Shown here one piece after another: positions 17,981 through 26,759 of a DNA stretch of 64,000 nucleotides (position 1 is its first letter; each line of letters begins with the position of its first letter). A program made the position numbers and the translations under genes. A model generated the notes under the pieces. It did not search any database. It saw nothing but the letters and a program-made list of their open reading frames with translations, and was not told where the DNA came from. Source of the stretch: Mycolicibacterium aurum (lineage in GTDB: Bacteria; Actinomycetota; Actinomycetes; Mycobacteriales; Mycobacteriaceae); NCBI RefSeq assembly GCF_900637195.1, contig NZ_LR134356.1:2666001-2730000 (forward strand), given 5' to 3'.

Positions 17981-19449
17981 TGGTCGCGTTGAGATCTGTC
18001 CACGACTGGGTGGGAGAACCCGGACGAGTGGTGTCCTGGCAGCCGTCGCCGGCCTCGATGGCGAAGATGCGTGACGCACCTGTGAGCCCGGTTCCCGTGA
18101 GTTACCAGCAGGAGCAACACATCCGGACGTTCCGCAGGCGCCGCGCCGCCGGAGCCGACATGGCCCGGCTGAACATCCCCGCCTGGGACATACCCGGCCA
18201 GTGCGATCTGCGGGCCATGTCGCATGTCGTCAATGCCTACGTCCGGCGCCATGACACCTACCACAGCAGGTTCGAGATCGATGCGGACGACGCCGTCGTG
18301 CGGCGCACGGTGGCTGACCCCCGGTACCTGAAGTTCGTTCCCGTGGAACACGGGGAGATGACGGCCGCGCAGTGGCGCTCACACATTCTGGCCACCCCGG
18401 ATCCGTTGCGGTGGGACTGTTTCCACTTCGGCATCATCCAGCGCAAGGACCACTTCACGTTCTACATCAGCGTCGACCACGTCCACACCGACGCGCTGTT
18501 CATGTGCCTGGTGCTCGTGGAGATCCATCTGATGTACCAGACCCTGGTCAGCGGTGGTGCCCCGATCGCGTTGCAGGAAGCGGGTAGCTACGACGACTAC
18601 TGCATCAGGCAGCGCCGCTACACCTCGTCGCTGACTCTGGAGTCTCCGGAGGTCAGGACATGGATTCAGTTCGCCGAGCGCAACGACGGTGCCATGCCGC
18701 AGTTCCCACTGCCGCTGGGAGATCAGGCGGCGCCGTGCGGCGGCGACATGATGGTCGTCCAGCTTCTCGACGCACGACAGAGCAAGGCCTTCGATGCTGC
18801 GTGCACCGCTGCGGGAGTGCGGTTCAGCGGGGGAGTGCTGGCCTGCGCCGCCCTGGCCGACCACGAGTTCACCCGGGCGCCGGTCTATTACGGGATCACA
18901 CCGACGACAACGCGATGCACGCCTGCCGAGTTCATGACCACGGGCTGGTTCACGGGACTGGTACCGATCACCGTGCCGGTCGACGCGACCTCCTTCGGCG
19001 CCACCGCGCGCAACGCCCAGGCGTCCTTCGATGCCGGTGTCGACCTCGCGCACGTGCCGTTCGACCGGGTGCTCGAACTCGCCGCGGGACGGTTCGGCCT
19101 ACGGGGGGCCGGCCCCGGCGTCCAGATGGTGTCCTACCTCGATGCCGGGCTGCCACCGCTGTCCCCGGCGATCATCGCCGAGTGGGAGCGGATGAACGGA
19201 AAAGTTTACTGCGACAGCAGGTCTGCCGACCAGGTCGGACTCTGGGTGAACAGGACCGAGCGGGAGACGGTGGTGACGGTCGCCTTCCCCGACAACCCGA
19301 TCGCGCGGGAATCGGTGCAGCGCTACCTCAACGTCATGAAAAAGATCTATGCGCGCGTCGTCGAGGACGCCGAGACATCGCAGGTCAGCAGGCACGGCGT
19401 GGCCGTGCATCACGGCGGCAGCCGGCTCTCCCCGGTGGTCGGGGGCTGA
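17980..19449 (+). CDS. PapA-type acyltransferase (condensation-domain superfamily)
   Basis: 489 aa, translationally coupled to the PKS. It resembles PapA1/PapA3, which transfer the product of an adjacent Pks onto trehalose in sulfolipid and polyacyltrehalose synthesis. The catalytic HHxxxDG motif of the superfamily appears as DHVHTDA in SVDHVHTDALF, with the second histidine and the aspartate kept and glycine changed to alanine, as in other Pap proteins. The opening VHDWVGEPGRVVSW and SYQQEQHIRTF segments are typical of the group. The acceptor is unknown. The position between the PKS and two further acyltransferases indicates that it moves the PKS-made acyl chain. Confidence 0.88.
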   Translation: MVALRSVHDWVGEPGRVVSWQPSPASMAKMRDAPVSPVPVSYQQEQHIRTFRRRRAAGADMARLNIPAWDIPGQCDLRAMSHVVNAYVRRHDTYHSRFEIDADDAVVRRTVADPRYLKFVPVEHGEMTAAQWRSHILATPDPLRWDCFHFGIIQRKDHFTFYISVDHVHTDALFMCLVLVEIHLMYQTLVSGGAPIALQEAGSYDDYCIRQRRYTSSLTLESPEVRTWIQFAERNDGAMPQFPLPLGDQAAPCGGDMMVVQLLDARQSKAFDAACTAAGVRFSGGVLACAALADHEFTRAPVYYGITPTTTRCTPAEFMTTGWFTGLVPITVPVDATSFGATARNAQASFDAGVDLAHVPFDRVLELAAGRFGLRGAGPGVQMVSYLDAGLPPLSPAIIAEWERMNGKVYCDSRSADQVGLWVNRTERETVVTVAFPDNPIARESVQRYLNVMKKIYARVVEDAETSQVSRHGVAVHHGGSRLSPVVGG

Positions 19450-19452
19450 GCG

Positions 19453-20838
19453 ATGGTGGTGGAAGTGGCGACGTCGTCGGTTCCCGTCGCGCACGAGCGC
19501 CTGCACTACGTCGATCAGGCGATGTACCTCGGGCTCCGCGCCACGGGTCAGGCCGCGGCCATGCAGTGCATCTGGATCTACGAGCACCCCGTCGACATGG
19601 AGGGCGTCCGTCGATTCCACCGGACCTTCGGGAACGGGCTGTGGGGCCGCTCCATCGAGCGCTCGAGGGTGCCGTTCGGTCGCCATCGGTGGGTGAGGTC
19701 CGTCAGGCCGCCTGCGGACATCGACATCGCCGCGCAGCCCCGTCCGCGTACCGAACTCGGTGGCTGGTTGGACGAACGAGCGGTGCTGCCGGTCGACCCC
19801 GAATGGGGCCCGAGTTGGCATCTGGGGGTGCTCCCGCTGACCGACGGTGCAACCGCGGTGTGCCTGACCATGTCGCACTGCATCAGTGACGGTGGCGGAG
19901 CGGTGGCGACGATCATCGACGCGATCACCGGGCACGTCCGCGACTTCGGTTACCCGCCGCCGCGTTCCCGTACGCGGGTACGGGCGGTCGTCGAGGATCT
20001 CCAGCAGGTCAGCCATGACCTGCCCGAGGTGGCGCGGACGGTGGTGACCGCGGGACGGATCGCGCGACGCCGCCTGCGGGAGCGCCCGCGCGGTCGCGCT
20101 CGCGCGCCGAAGCCGCGTGTCACCGGCGGCGGCTTCGACAACGTCGAACATGTTGCAGTGCCTTCGATCTCGGTATTCGTCGACCTGGACGAGTGGGACA
20201 TGCGCGCCGCCGCCCTCGGCGGTAACACGTATTCGCTGCTCGCCGGCTTCTGTGCCAGGCTGGCGGACGGCATGGACCGCCGCGCCGCGGACGGCAAGGT
20301 TCCGTTGATCATTCCGATCAGCGACCGCGCCGACGCCGGCGACACCCGCGCGAACGCGGTGCACCTGGCCGGCGTGCGGATCGACCCGGCGGCGGTCTGT
20401 CAGGACCTTTCGGGGGCGCGGGCCGAGATCAGGCGCACCCTGGCGTCGCTGGGAGAGGTTCCCGAGGACGCCGAGCTGCTTCTCCCGTTGATCCCGTTCA
20501 TGCCGAAGAAGGCCGTCAGGCACGGGGCCGAGATGGCGTTCGGTTTCGCCGACAACCCGGTGTCCTGCTCCAACATGGGCGACGTGCCCGCTGAGGTCGC
20601 CCGTCTCGACGGCAGCGCCGCCGACTATGTCCTGATGCGCGGGGTCGATCAGCACGTCACGCGTCGAGTCCTCGAACAGCGCCACGGTCTGCTCACGGTG
20701 GTCAGCGCCCGCGTCGGCAACCGCATCTCACTTGCGGTGGTGGGCTACCGGGCGGGTGTCTCGAACACGAGGGCCGGACTCCGCGCCCTCGTCGGACGCA
20801 CGTTGTCGGACTTCGAGCTTCACGGTGAGGTGGTCTGA
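19453..20838 (+). CDS. Condensation/WS-DGAT-like acyltransferase, copy 1
   Basis: 461 aa, ATG three bases after the PapA stop. The presumed catalytic motif is SHCISDGGG, so the HxxxDG core is intact while the first histidine of HHxxxDG is serine. Other marks are the N-terminal YVDQAMYLGLRATG, RSRVPFGRHRWV, and NPVSCSNMGDVP towards the C-terminus, the place of the DFGWG-like structural motif. It is clearly paralogous to the next gene (shared YxDQAxxLxLRATG, PFGRHRWV, ITGxVRD and PFxPKxAVR). Such proteins esterify alcohols with acyl-CoA or carrier-bound acyl groups. The fatty acid and acceptor are unknown. Confidence 0.75.
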   Translation: MVVEVATSSVPVAHERLHYVDQAMYLGLRATGQAAAMQCIWIYEHPVDMEGVRRFHRTFGNGLWGRSIERSRVPFGRHRWVRSVRPPADIDIAAQPRPRTELGGWLDERAVLPVDPEWGPSWHLGVLPLTDGATAVCLTMSHCISDGGGAVATIIDAITGHVRDFGYPPPRSRTRVRAVVEDLQQVSHDLPEVARTVVTAGRIARRRLRERPRGRARAPKPRVTGGGFDNVEHVAVPSISVFVDLDEWDMRAAALGGNTYSLLAGFCARLADGMDRRAADGKVPLIIPISDRADAGDTRANAVHLAGVRIDPAAVCQDLSGARAEIRRTLASLGEVPEDAELLLPLIPFMPKKAVRHGAEMAFGFADNPVSCSNMGDVPAEVARLDGSAADYVLMRGVDQHVTRRVLEQRHGLLTVVSARVGNRISLAVVGYRAGVSNTRAGLRALVGRTLSDFELHGEVV

Positions 20839-20839
20839 C

Positions 20840-22192
20840 GTGCACCCGGATACTGGGGATGACCTGCTCGGCTACATCGACCAGGCCACCTTCCTGTCGC
20901 TGCGTGCCACCGGCCACGCCCAGGTGATGCAGCTGGTGTGGGTGTATGAGCGCCCGCTGGATTTCGCGGGACTGAAGCGGTTTCACGAGAACTTCGGATA
21001 CGGCCTGGCCGGACGGCGCATCGAATGCTCACCGCTGCCGTTCGGTAGGCACCGGTGGGTCGCCTCCACCGGGCCGGCCGCCGACATCGACGTCGCCGAC
21101 GTCACCCGGCCGCGGGCCGACCTCAGCGACTGGATCGACGAACGGTCACAGGTGCCGGTCGACCCCGAGACGGGACCGGGCTGGCACCTCGGCGTGCTGC
21201 CGATGGAAGACGGCTCGTGGGCGGTCAGCCTGGTCGTGTCGCACTGTCTGGTCGACGGAATCGGGTTGGCGCACACGCTGGTCGAAGCGATCACCGGTGC
21301 GGTGCGCGACCTCCACTACCCCGCGCCGAACGCCCGGTCGCGCACCCAGGCGCTCACCGAAGATCTCCGGGAGGCGTGCCGAGGCGCCGGCGCTGCCGGT
21401 GCTGCTCTGATCGCAGCATTGAGACTGGCGCGGCAGCGGCGCAGGGAGAAGCCACCACCGGGGAGGGTCGGGCGTACCCCGAGCCGCGGGCGGTCCGGCG
21501 GTTCGTCCGAGACCGTCGTCGTACCCGCGGTGTCGGTGCTCGTCGAGCTCCGGGCGTGGGATCGCGCAGCCGAAAACCTCGGCGGGAACAGCCATTCGCT
21601 GTTCTCCGGTTTCGCGGCGGCACTGGCGCACCGGATGGGGCGATGCCGCGCGGACGGCACTGTCGACCTCGTTCTCGCTCTCTCCGACCGGTCGATGGAC
21701 GATTCCCGCGCCAACGCCCTGCGATTCGCGGGCGTCACTGTGGATCCGGGCACGATGGCCACAAGCCTGACGGAGGCACGCAGCGTCATCCGAGGTGCGG
21801 TGGCGACGCTTCGGGAACAGCCGGACGAGACGTTCGCAGTGCAGCCGTTGACCCCGTTCATCCCGAAGCGTGCGGTCAGAGGTATGGGCGTCACGGTGTT
21901 CGGTGATCGCCCCGTGTCCTGTTCCAGCGTGGGCGAACTGCCCGTCGTCGGGTTGCAGGTCGACGGTACGGTCGCTGACCGCGGCTATCTGCGCGCGGTG
22001 GATCAGAACGTGCGCCGGTCGGAGATCGAGCGCGGGGGTGGGCAACTCGTGCTCGTGGCAGGCCGCATCGGCGCCACGATGACCATCGGCGTCGCGGCCT
22101 ACGAGGCCGGCGCGATGAACACGAAGCCGCGGTTGCGGAGCATGGCGGCGGCGGCGCTGGCCGAGTTCGGTCTCACCGGGGAGATACTCTGA
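20840..22192 (+). CDS. Condensation/WS-DGAT-like acyltransferase, copy 2
   Basis: 450 aa from the GTG at 20840, one base after the preceding stop; longer starts would run inside the previous gene. It is a tandem paralogue of copy 1. The core motif is SHCLVDGIG; IDQATFLSLRATGHAQ and PFGRHRWVAS align with copy 1, and RPVSCSSVGELP is the C-terminal structural motif. Two related but divergent copies suggest acylation of two positions, or with two chain types, on one core. The 3' end overlaps the convergent glycosyltransferase gene by 20 bases. Function beyond acyl transfer is inference. Confidence 0.75.
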   Translation: MHPDTGDDLLGYIDQATFLSLRATGHAQVMQLVWVYERPLDFAGLKRFHENFGYGLAGRRIECSPLPFGRHRWVASTGPAADIDVADVTRPRADLSDWIDERSQVPVDPETGPGWHLGVLPMEDGSWAVSLVVSHCLVDGIGLAHTLVEAITGAVRDLHYPAPNARSRTQALTEDLREACRGAGAAGAALIAALRLARQRRREKPPPGRVGRTPSRGRSGGSSETVVVPAVSVLVELRAWDRAAENLGGNSHSLFSGFAAALAHRMGRCRADGTVDLVLALSDRSMDDSRANALRFAGVTVDPGTMATSLTEARSVIRGAVATLREQPDETFAVQPLTPFIPKRAVRGMGVTVFGDRPVSCSSVGELPVVGLQVDGTVADRGYLRAVDQNVRRSEIERGGGQLVLVAGRIGATMTIGVAAYEAGAMNTKPRLRSMAAAALAEFGLTGEIL

Positions 22193-23438
22193 CCGCGATT
22201 CGCCCCTGCCGCGCCGACGCTTCGAGCAGATCGGCCGCGGTCGAAACACTCTGGTCGGCCGTGATCATCCTCGCCGCGGCCGCCCCGGCGCGTCGCACGC
22301 AGGCGGGTGCCAGCACTGCACGCAGCCCGGCGCGGAGCGACTCGGCGGTGACCGAGCTGAACCGCTGTGCCGTCCCGACCCCCAGTCGCTTCACCTGGGC
22401 GGCCCAGATCGGCTGCTCGGCACCGATCCACAGCACGAATGTGGGTGCGCCGGCACGCAACCCGGCGGCGGTCGTTCCCGCACCACCGTGGTGGACGACG
22501 GCGCGGCATCGGGGAAACACCGCCGCATGATTGACGGACTGGACCACGCGCACGTGGTCGGGCGGGGCGACGCCGGTGATGTCCCACACCCCGGAACAGA
22601 TCAGCGCCCGCTCACCGAGCTCGGCACATGCATCGGAGATCAGCCCGACCGCGGCCGCGGGCGATTCCACCGGCATGCTGCCGAAACCGAAGTAGATCGG
22701 AGCGGAACCCGCGTCGATCCACGCCGACGTCGCCTCGTCGGTCCCGGTGTCCAGCCGCAGCGTCAACGCCCCTGTGAGAGGGCGGCGTCCGGCCCACTGC
22801 TCGGCGAGTCCGGGAAAGAACACCGGGTCATAGGCCTGGATCTCCAGTGCGCCGCCGTCGACCATGCGGCGGATCGCCCTCGACCGCGCCCGCGGCAGCC
22901 CCAGCGCACGGCGTTGCGCGTCCTCGGCAGGCCGGATCACTCGCCAGTGCAGCGACTCGACGACGGGCCACACCGATCGGATTACCGGCCCGGGCAGCGT
23001 GACGGGCAGGATGTGCGTGTTGGCGCGGAACGGGAAGTAGTGCAGCGCCGCCAGCGGAATGCCCTGTTGTTCAGCGACATTGGCGGCAAGCTCCTGATAC
23101 GTGGTGCCCGTGAGGATCAGGTCCGCCTCCCCGGCGAGTGGGACCAGCGCATTGCTCATCTGCGCCCAGCCGGCAACCATGTACTCCCTGAGTTCGCGCA
23201 GTGCGGTCACGGGGTGCCGCAGCCGGAACGGCTCACGGAACACGTCGGCTTCGAGCTGCTCCTGGGAGTCGACACCGTATGGCACGGCGGGTCCGAGTCC
23301 GGCGCCCTCGACGAACGACACCAGATTCGGGGGCACTGCCATCCGGACGTGGTGTCCGCGGCGCATCAGTTCGGCCGCGACCGCTGCGCAGGGCTCCACG
23401 TCACCGCGGGTCCCGTGGACGGCTACGGCGAACCTCAC
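22173..23438 (-). CDS. GT1-family glycosyltransferase (Gtf/rhamnosyltransferase-like)
   Basis: 421 aa from the GTG at 23438, with GGAAGGA six bases upstream. It has the GT-B fold of family 1: N-terminal FAVAVHGTRGDVEPCAAVAAEL and the C-terminal nucleotide-sugar box HHGGAGTTAAGLRAG, with PIYFGFGSMP between them. Relatives glycosylate glycopeptidolipids, phenolic glycolipids and macrolides. It is the only minus-strand gene between the acyltransferases and mmpL, overlaps copy 2 by 20 bases at its end, and leaves only 40 bases to the mmpL start. Its presence argues that the cluster product is a glycolipid. The sugar donor cannot be told from sequence. Confidence 0.88.
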   Translation of the reverse strand: MRFAVAVHGTRGDVEPCAAVAAELMRRGHHVRMAVPPNLVSFVEGAGLGPAVPYGVDSQEQLEADVFREPFRLRHPVTALRELREYMVAGWAQMSNALVPLAGEADLILTGTTYQELAANVAEQQGIPLAALHYFPFRANTHILPVTLPGPVIRSVWPVVESLHWRVIRPAEDAQRRALGLPRARSRAIRRMVDGGALEIQAYDPVFFPGLAEQWAGRRPLTGALTLRLDTGTDEATSAWIDAGSAPIYFGFGSMPVESPAAAVGLISDACAELGERALICSGVWDITGVAPPDHVRVVQSVNHAAVFPRCRAVVHHGGAGTTAAGLRAGAPTFVLWIGAEQPIWAAQVKRLGVGTAQRFSSVTAESLRAGLRAVLAPACVRRAGAAAARMITADQSVSTAADLLEASARQGRIAVRVSPR

Positions 23439-23478
23439 GCGTCGTCCTTCCCGGCCGCGACCATATCGGTTACCGCCC

Positions 23479-26400
23479 ATGCGAGATGGTGTGATGTTTA
23501 GGCGCGCTCCCCGCCGGCGCGTGCTCGGACACGGGGGGCTTGGTGCGCTCGGCCGGGCGATCGTGCGTCACCCGGTCGTGGTGATCGTAGCGTGGGTGAC
23601 GGTCGCGGTGCTGCTCTTCCTCACGGTGCCACCGCTGGGCGTCGTCGCCCAGAAGAACCCGCCGCCCTTCCTGCCCGAGAGCTCACCGGTTTTCGTCGCG
23701 AGCCAGCACATGGACGACGCGTTCGGGGAGGCGGGTTCGGGCAACCTCGCGGTCGTCATCCTGAGCAACGAGAATGGGTTGACGCCGGCTGACGAGGCCG
23801 TCTATCGCGATGTCGTCGCCGACCTCAGGGCCGACACCGCCAACGTCGTGTCGGTTCAGGACTTCATCACGACTCCCGAACTGCGGCAGGTGATGTCGAG
23901 CGAGAACGGCAAGGCGTGGAATCTGCCGGTCAGCATGACCGGCACGATGGGGAGTCCGTCGGGTGGGCAGGCATACCGCGCCGTATCCGAGACTGTGAAG
24001 GCGGCCACGGCCGGCACCACACTGACGGCCAACCTCGTCGGTGCGTCGGCGACCCTGGAGGACGTCAACTCGATCGGGGCCCGCGACCAGATCCTCATCG
24101 AGATCTCGACGGTCATCACGGTGCTGGTGATCCTCATCATCGTCTACCGGAATCTGGTGGCGATGCTGATGCCGTTGCTGACGATCGGGATTTCGCTCGT
24201 GGTGGCCCAGCAGCTGGTCGCCGCACTGGGTGAAGTCGGCCTCGGGCTCGGGCCCCAGACCATGGTGCTGATGACCGGCATGATCATGGGAGCCGGGATC
24301 GACTATGCGGTCTTCCTGTTCAGCCGCTACCAGGAACTCATCCGTTCGGGTATGGAGTCCGACGATGCGATCGTGGAGGCGCTGCGGTCGATCGGCGAAG
24401 TGATCGCCGGCTCCGCGGGCACCGTCGCGCTGACGTTCCTGGCGTTGTCGTTCGCCACCCTCGGGGTGTTCTCGACCATCGGCCCCGCCCTGGCGATCAC
24501 CATCGCCATCGGGTTCCTGGCCTCGATCACCTTGCTGCCGGCATTCATCGTCCTGGCAGGCCGTCGCGGCTGGATCACCCCGCGCAAGAAGGACCTGACC
24601 CGACGGTTCTGGCGTCGTTCAGGGGTGAACATCGTCCGCAGACCGGTGGCGCACCTGGTGGCAAGCCTGCTCGTGCTGGGCGCGCTGGCGTCCTGCGCGG
24701 GTCTGGCGAAGTTCAATTTCGATGACCGTCAAGCGCTTCCGGCCGATGCCGAGAGCAACCTCGGGTACGAGATGATGACTCGGCATTTCCCGATCAGCAC
24801 CACTCTGCAGCAGTTCATCGTCGTTCATGCCCCCGACCAGGATCTGCGCACCCCGAAGGCCCTCGCGGACATGGAACAGATGGCGGCCCGGGTAGCGCAA
24901 CTTCCCAATATCGACCTGGTGCGCGGCATCACCCGCCCGTCGGGCGAGACACTCGAGCAGGCTCGCGCCACCTATCAGGCGGGCGAGGTCGGTGGGCGGC
25001 TGCGCGAGGCGTCGACGGTGATCACCGACAACAACACCAACCTGTCCACGCTCAGCGACGGGGCAGGCCAGCTCGCCGACGTGCTGAACGAGATCCGCAA
25101 CGGTGTCGTCGGCGCTCTGGGCAGCGTGCGCGGGCTGGCCGGCGCGCTCGACGACATGTCCTCGCGCTACGGCCAAGCCAGGACCCTCGACGAGATCGAC
25201 AAGACGGCCACCCTGGTGGACAACATGCGCGCCCTCGGAGATTCCCTGAGCGAGAACATCACCCGTGTCACCGACTTCTACCGCTGGACCACTCCCGTCG
25301 TGAACGGCTTGAACAGCAGCCTGACCTGCAACCTCGACCCGGCGTGCGTCACGGCACGCGCGGAGTTGCAACGCGCCGCCGCATCTCGTGACGACGTCGC
25401 CCTGGAGCGGATCGCCGAGCTGTCCCGACAGCTGCAGGGCACCACCGGCACCGATTCGGTGTCGGAGGCGCTGCGCGGAATCGGACAGAACCTCACTGCC
25501 GCAACGTCGGCGGCCCGCGACCTGGGCCTGGGGGAGCCGGGAGGAGCGCAGAAGCAACTGGACGACATGCTCGACGGCGCCAACACGCTCGCCGACTCCA
25601 GCCGCAAGCTCGCAGAAGGTGTGCAGTTGCTGGTGGACCAGACCCGCGAGCTGGGAGGCGGCCTCGATCAGGCATCGTCGTTCCTGCTGGCCATGAAGTC
25701 CGACGCGGCCGACCCGCCGATGTCCGGTTTCTACATCCCGCCTGAGGTGCTCACCCAGGCGGAATTCGAGAAGGCCGCCAAGCTCTTCGTCTCCGAGGAC
25801 GGCCACACCGTCCGGTATCTGGTGCAGACCGCCCTGAATCCGTTCGGGCGCGACGCCATGGACCAGGTTCCCGAGATCATCGCCGCCGCGGAAAGTGCCA
25901 GGCCGAACACCGCGTTGGCCGATGCCGAGATCTCGATGGTCGGATTCTCCGCTGTCAACAACGACATTCGGCACTTCTACAACGGCGACAGCCGGTTCAT
26001 CATGATCGCCACGCTGGCCGTGGTGTTCGTGATCCTCATGCTGTTGTTGCGCGCCATCGTCGCGCCGCTCTACCTGGTGGCGACGGTGATTCTGTCCTAC
26101 GCGTCCGCGCTCGGCATCGGCGTCGTCCTGTTCCAGTTGATCCTCGGGCAGGAGTTGCACTGGAGTGTGCCCGGCCTCGCCTTCCTGGTGCTGGTCGCCG
26201 TCGGCGCCGACTACAACCTGCTGCTGATCTCGCGGATCAGGGACGAATCGGCGACCAGAGGTGTGCGCACGGGCGTCATCCGGACAGTAAGCGCGACGGG
26301 CGGGGTGATCACCTCGGCCGGGCTGATCTTCGCCGCGTCGATGCTGGCGTTGACGGTGAGCAGCATCAGCACGATCGTCCAGATGGGCTTCGTCATCGGG

Positions 26401-26673
26401 GTCGGCCTCCTGTTGGACACCTTCATCGTGCGGACCGTCACCGTGCCTGCCGCGTGCGTGCTGATCGGCAACGCGAACTGGTGGCCGTCCAAGGGGCCGT
26501 CCCGAGGGTCGACGCGTCGGAAGGCCGAACCGGCGCGGACGGACCGTCCTGCGCCGCGCGAGCCGGTGACGCGCACCGACGATGTCGACGACGACAACAC
26601 CTGGGACGACTGCAGTTTCGGGGCCGCAACGCAGGCAGCGCGCCGGGTGTCCGACGCGTGGGATGACCGTTAG
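23479..26673 (+). CDS. MmpL-family RND lipid transporter
   Basis: About 1064 aa. The start is uncertain: ATG at 23479 or 23494, neither with a strong ribosome site. The first membrane helix is VVVIVAWVTVAVLLFLTV; two blocks of helices follow, each with the MmpL proton-relay Asp-Tyr pair, GAGIDYAVFLFSR and VGADYNLLLISR. A long periplasmic segment with helical heptad character (about residues 480-740) lies between the blocks, and the tail is hydrophilic and acidic. MmpL proteins move lipids or siderophores across the inner membrane. Adjacency to the PKS and PapA genes is the usual arrangement for export of an acylated glycolipid. No mmpS gene accompanies it. Confidence 0.93.
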   Translation: MRDGVMFRRAPRRRVLGHGGLGALGRAIVRHPVVVIVAWVTVAVLLFLTVPPLGVVAQKNPPPFLPESSPVFVASQHMDDAFGEAGSGNLAVVILSNENGLTPADEAVYRDVVADLRADTANVVSVQDFITTPELRQVMSSENGKAWNLPVSMTGTMGSPSGGQAYRAVSETVKAATAGTTLTANLVGASATLEDVNSIGARDQILIEISTVITVLVILIIVYRNLVAMLMPLLTIGISLVVAQQLVAALGEVGLGLGPQTMVLMTGMIMGAGIDYAVFLFSRYQELIRSGMESDDAIVEALRSIGEVIAGSAGTVALTFLALSFATLGVFSTIGPALAITIAIGFLASITLLPAFIVLAGRRGWITPRKKDLTRRFWRRSGVNIVRRPVAHLVASLLVLGALASCAGLAKFNFDDRQALPADAESNLGYEMMTRHFPISTTLQQFIVVHAPDQDLRTPKALADMEQMAARVAQLPNIDLVRGITRPSGETLEQARATYQAGEVGGRLREASTVITDNNTNLSTLSDGAGQLADVLNEIRNGVVGALGSVRGLAGALDDMSSRYGQARTLDEIDKTATLVDNMRALGDSLSENITRVTDFYRWTTPVVNGLNSSLTCNLDPACVTARAELQRAAASRDDVALERIAELSRQLQGTTGTDSVSEALRGIGQNLTAATSAARDLGLGEPGGAQKQLDDMLDGANTLADSSRKLAEGVQLLVDQTRELGGGLDQASSFLLAMKSDAADPPMSGFYIPPEVLTQAEFEKAAKLFVSEDGHTVRYLVQTALNPFGRDAMDQVPEIIAAAESARPNTALADAEISMVGFSAVNNDIRHFYNGDSRFIMIATLAVVFVILMLLLRAIVAPLYLVATVILSYASALGIGVVLFQLILGQELHWSVPGLAFLVLVAVGADYNLLLISRIRDESATRGVRTGVIRTVSATGGVITSAGLIFAASMLALTVSSISTIVQMGFVIGVGLLLDTFIVRTVTVPAACVLIGNANWWPSKGPSRGSTRRKAEPARTDRPAPREPVTRTDDVDDDNTWDDCSFGAATQAARRVSDAWDDR

Positions 26674-26759
26674 GCGTCGGGGTTCCCCAATGCGGAGTTC
26701 ATCCACAGATCGACGCGGCGACGTCGCAGATCAGTCGATGCACGCCTAGATTCGAAAGT

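Noticed and set aside
12095..18079. Very long minus-strand open frames opposite the PKS gene
   Set aside because: They are mirror frames produced by GC-biased third codon positions of the PKS; they lack any domain motif and ribosome sites.
24619..26706. Long minus-strand open frame opposite mmpL
   Set aside because: Composition is His/Arg/Asp-rich without structure; the plus strand encodes an intact MmpL protein.
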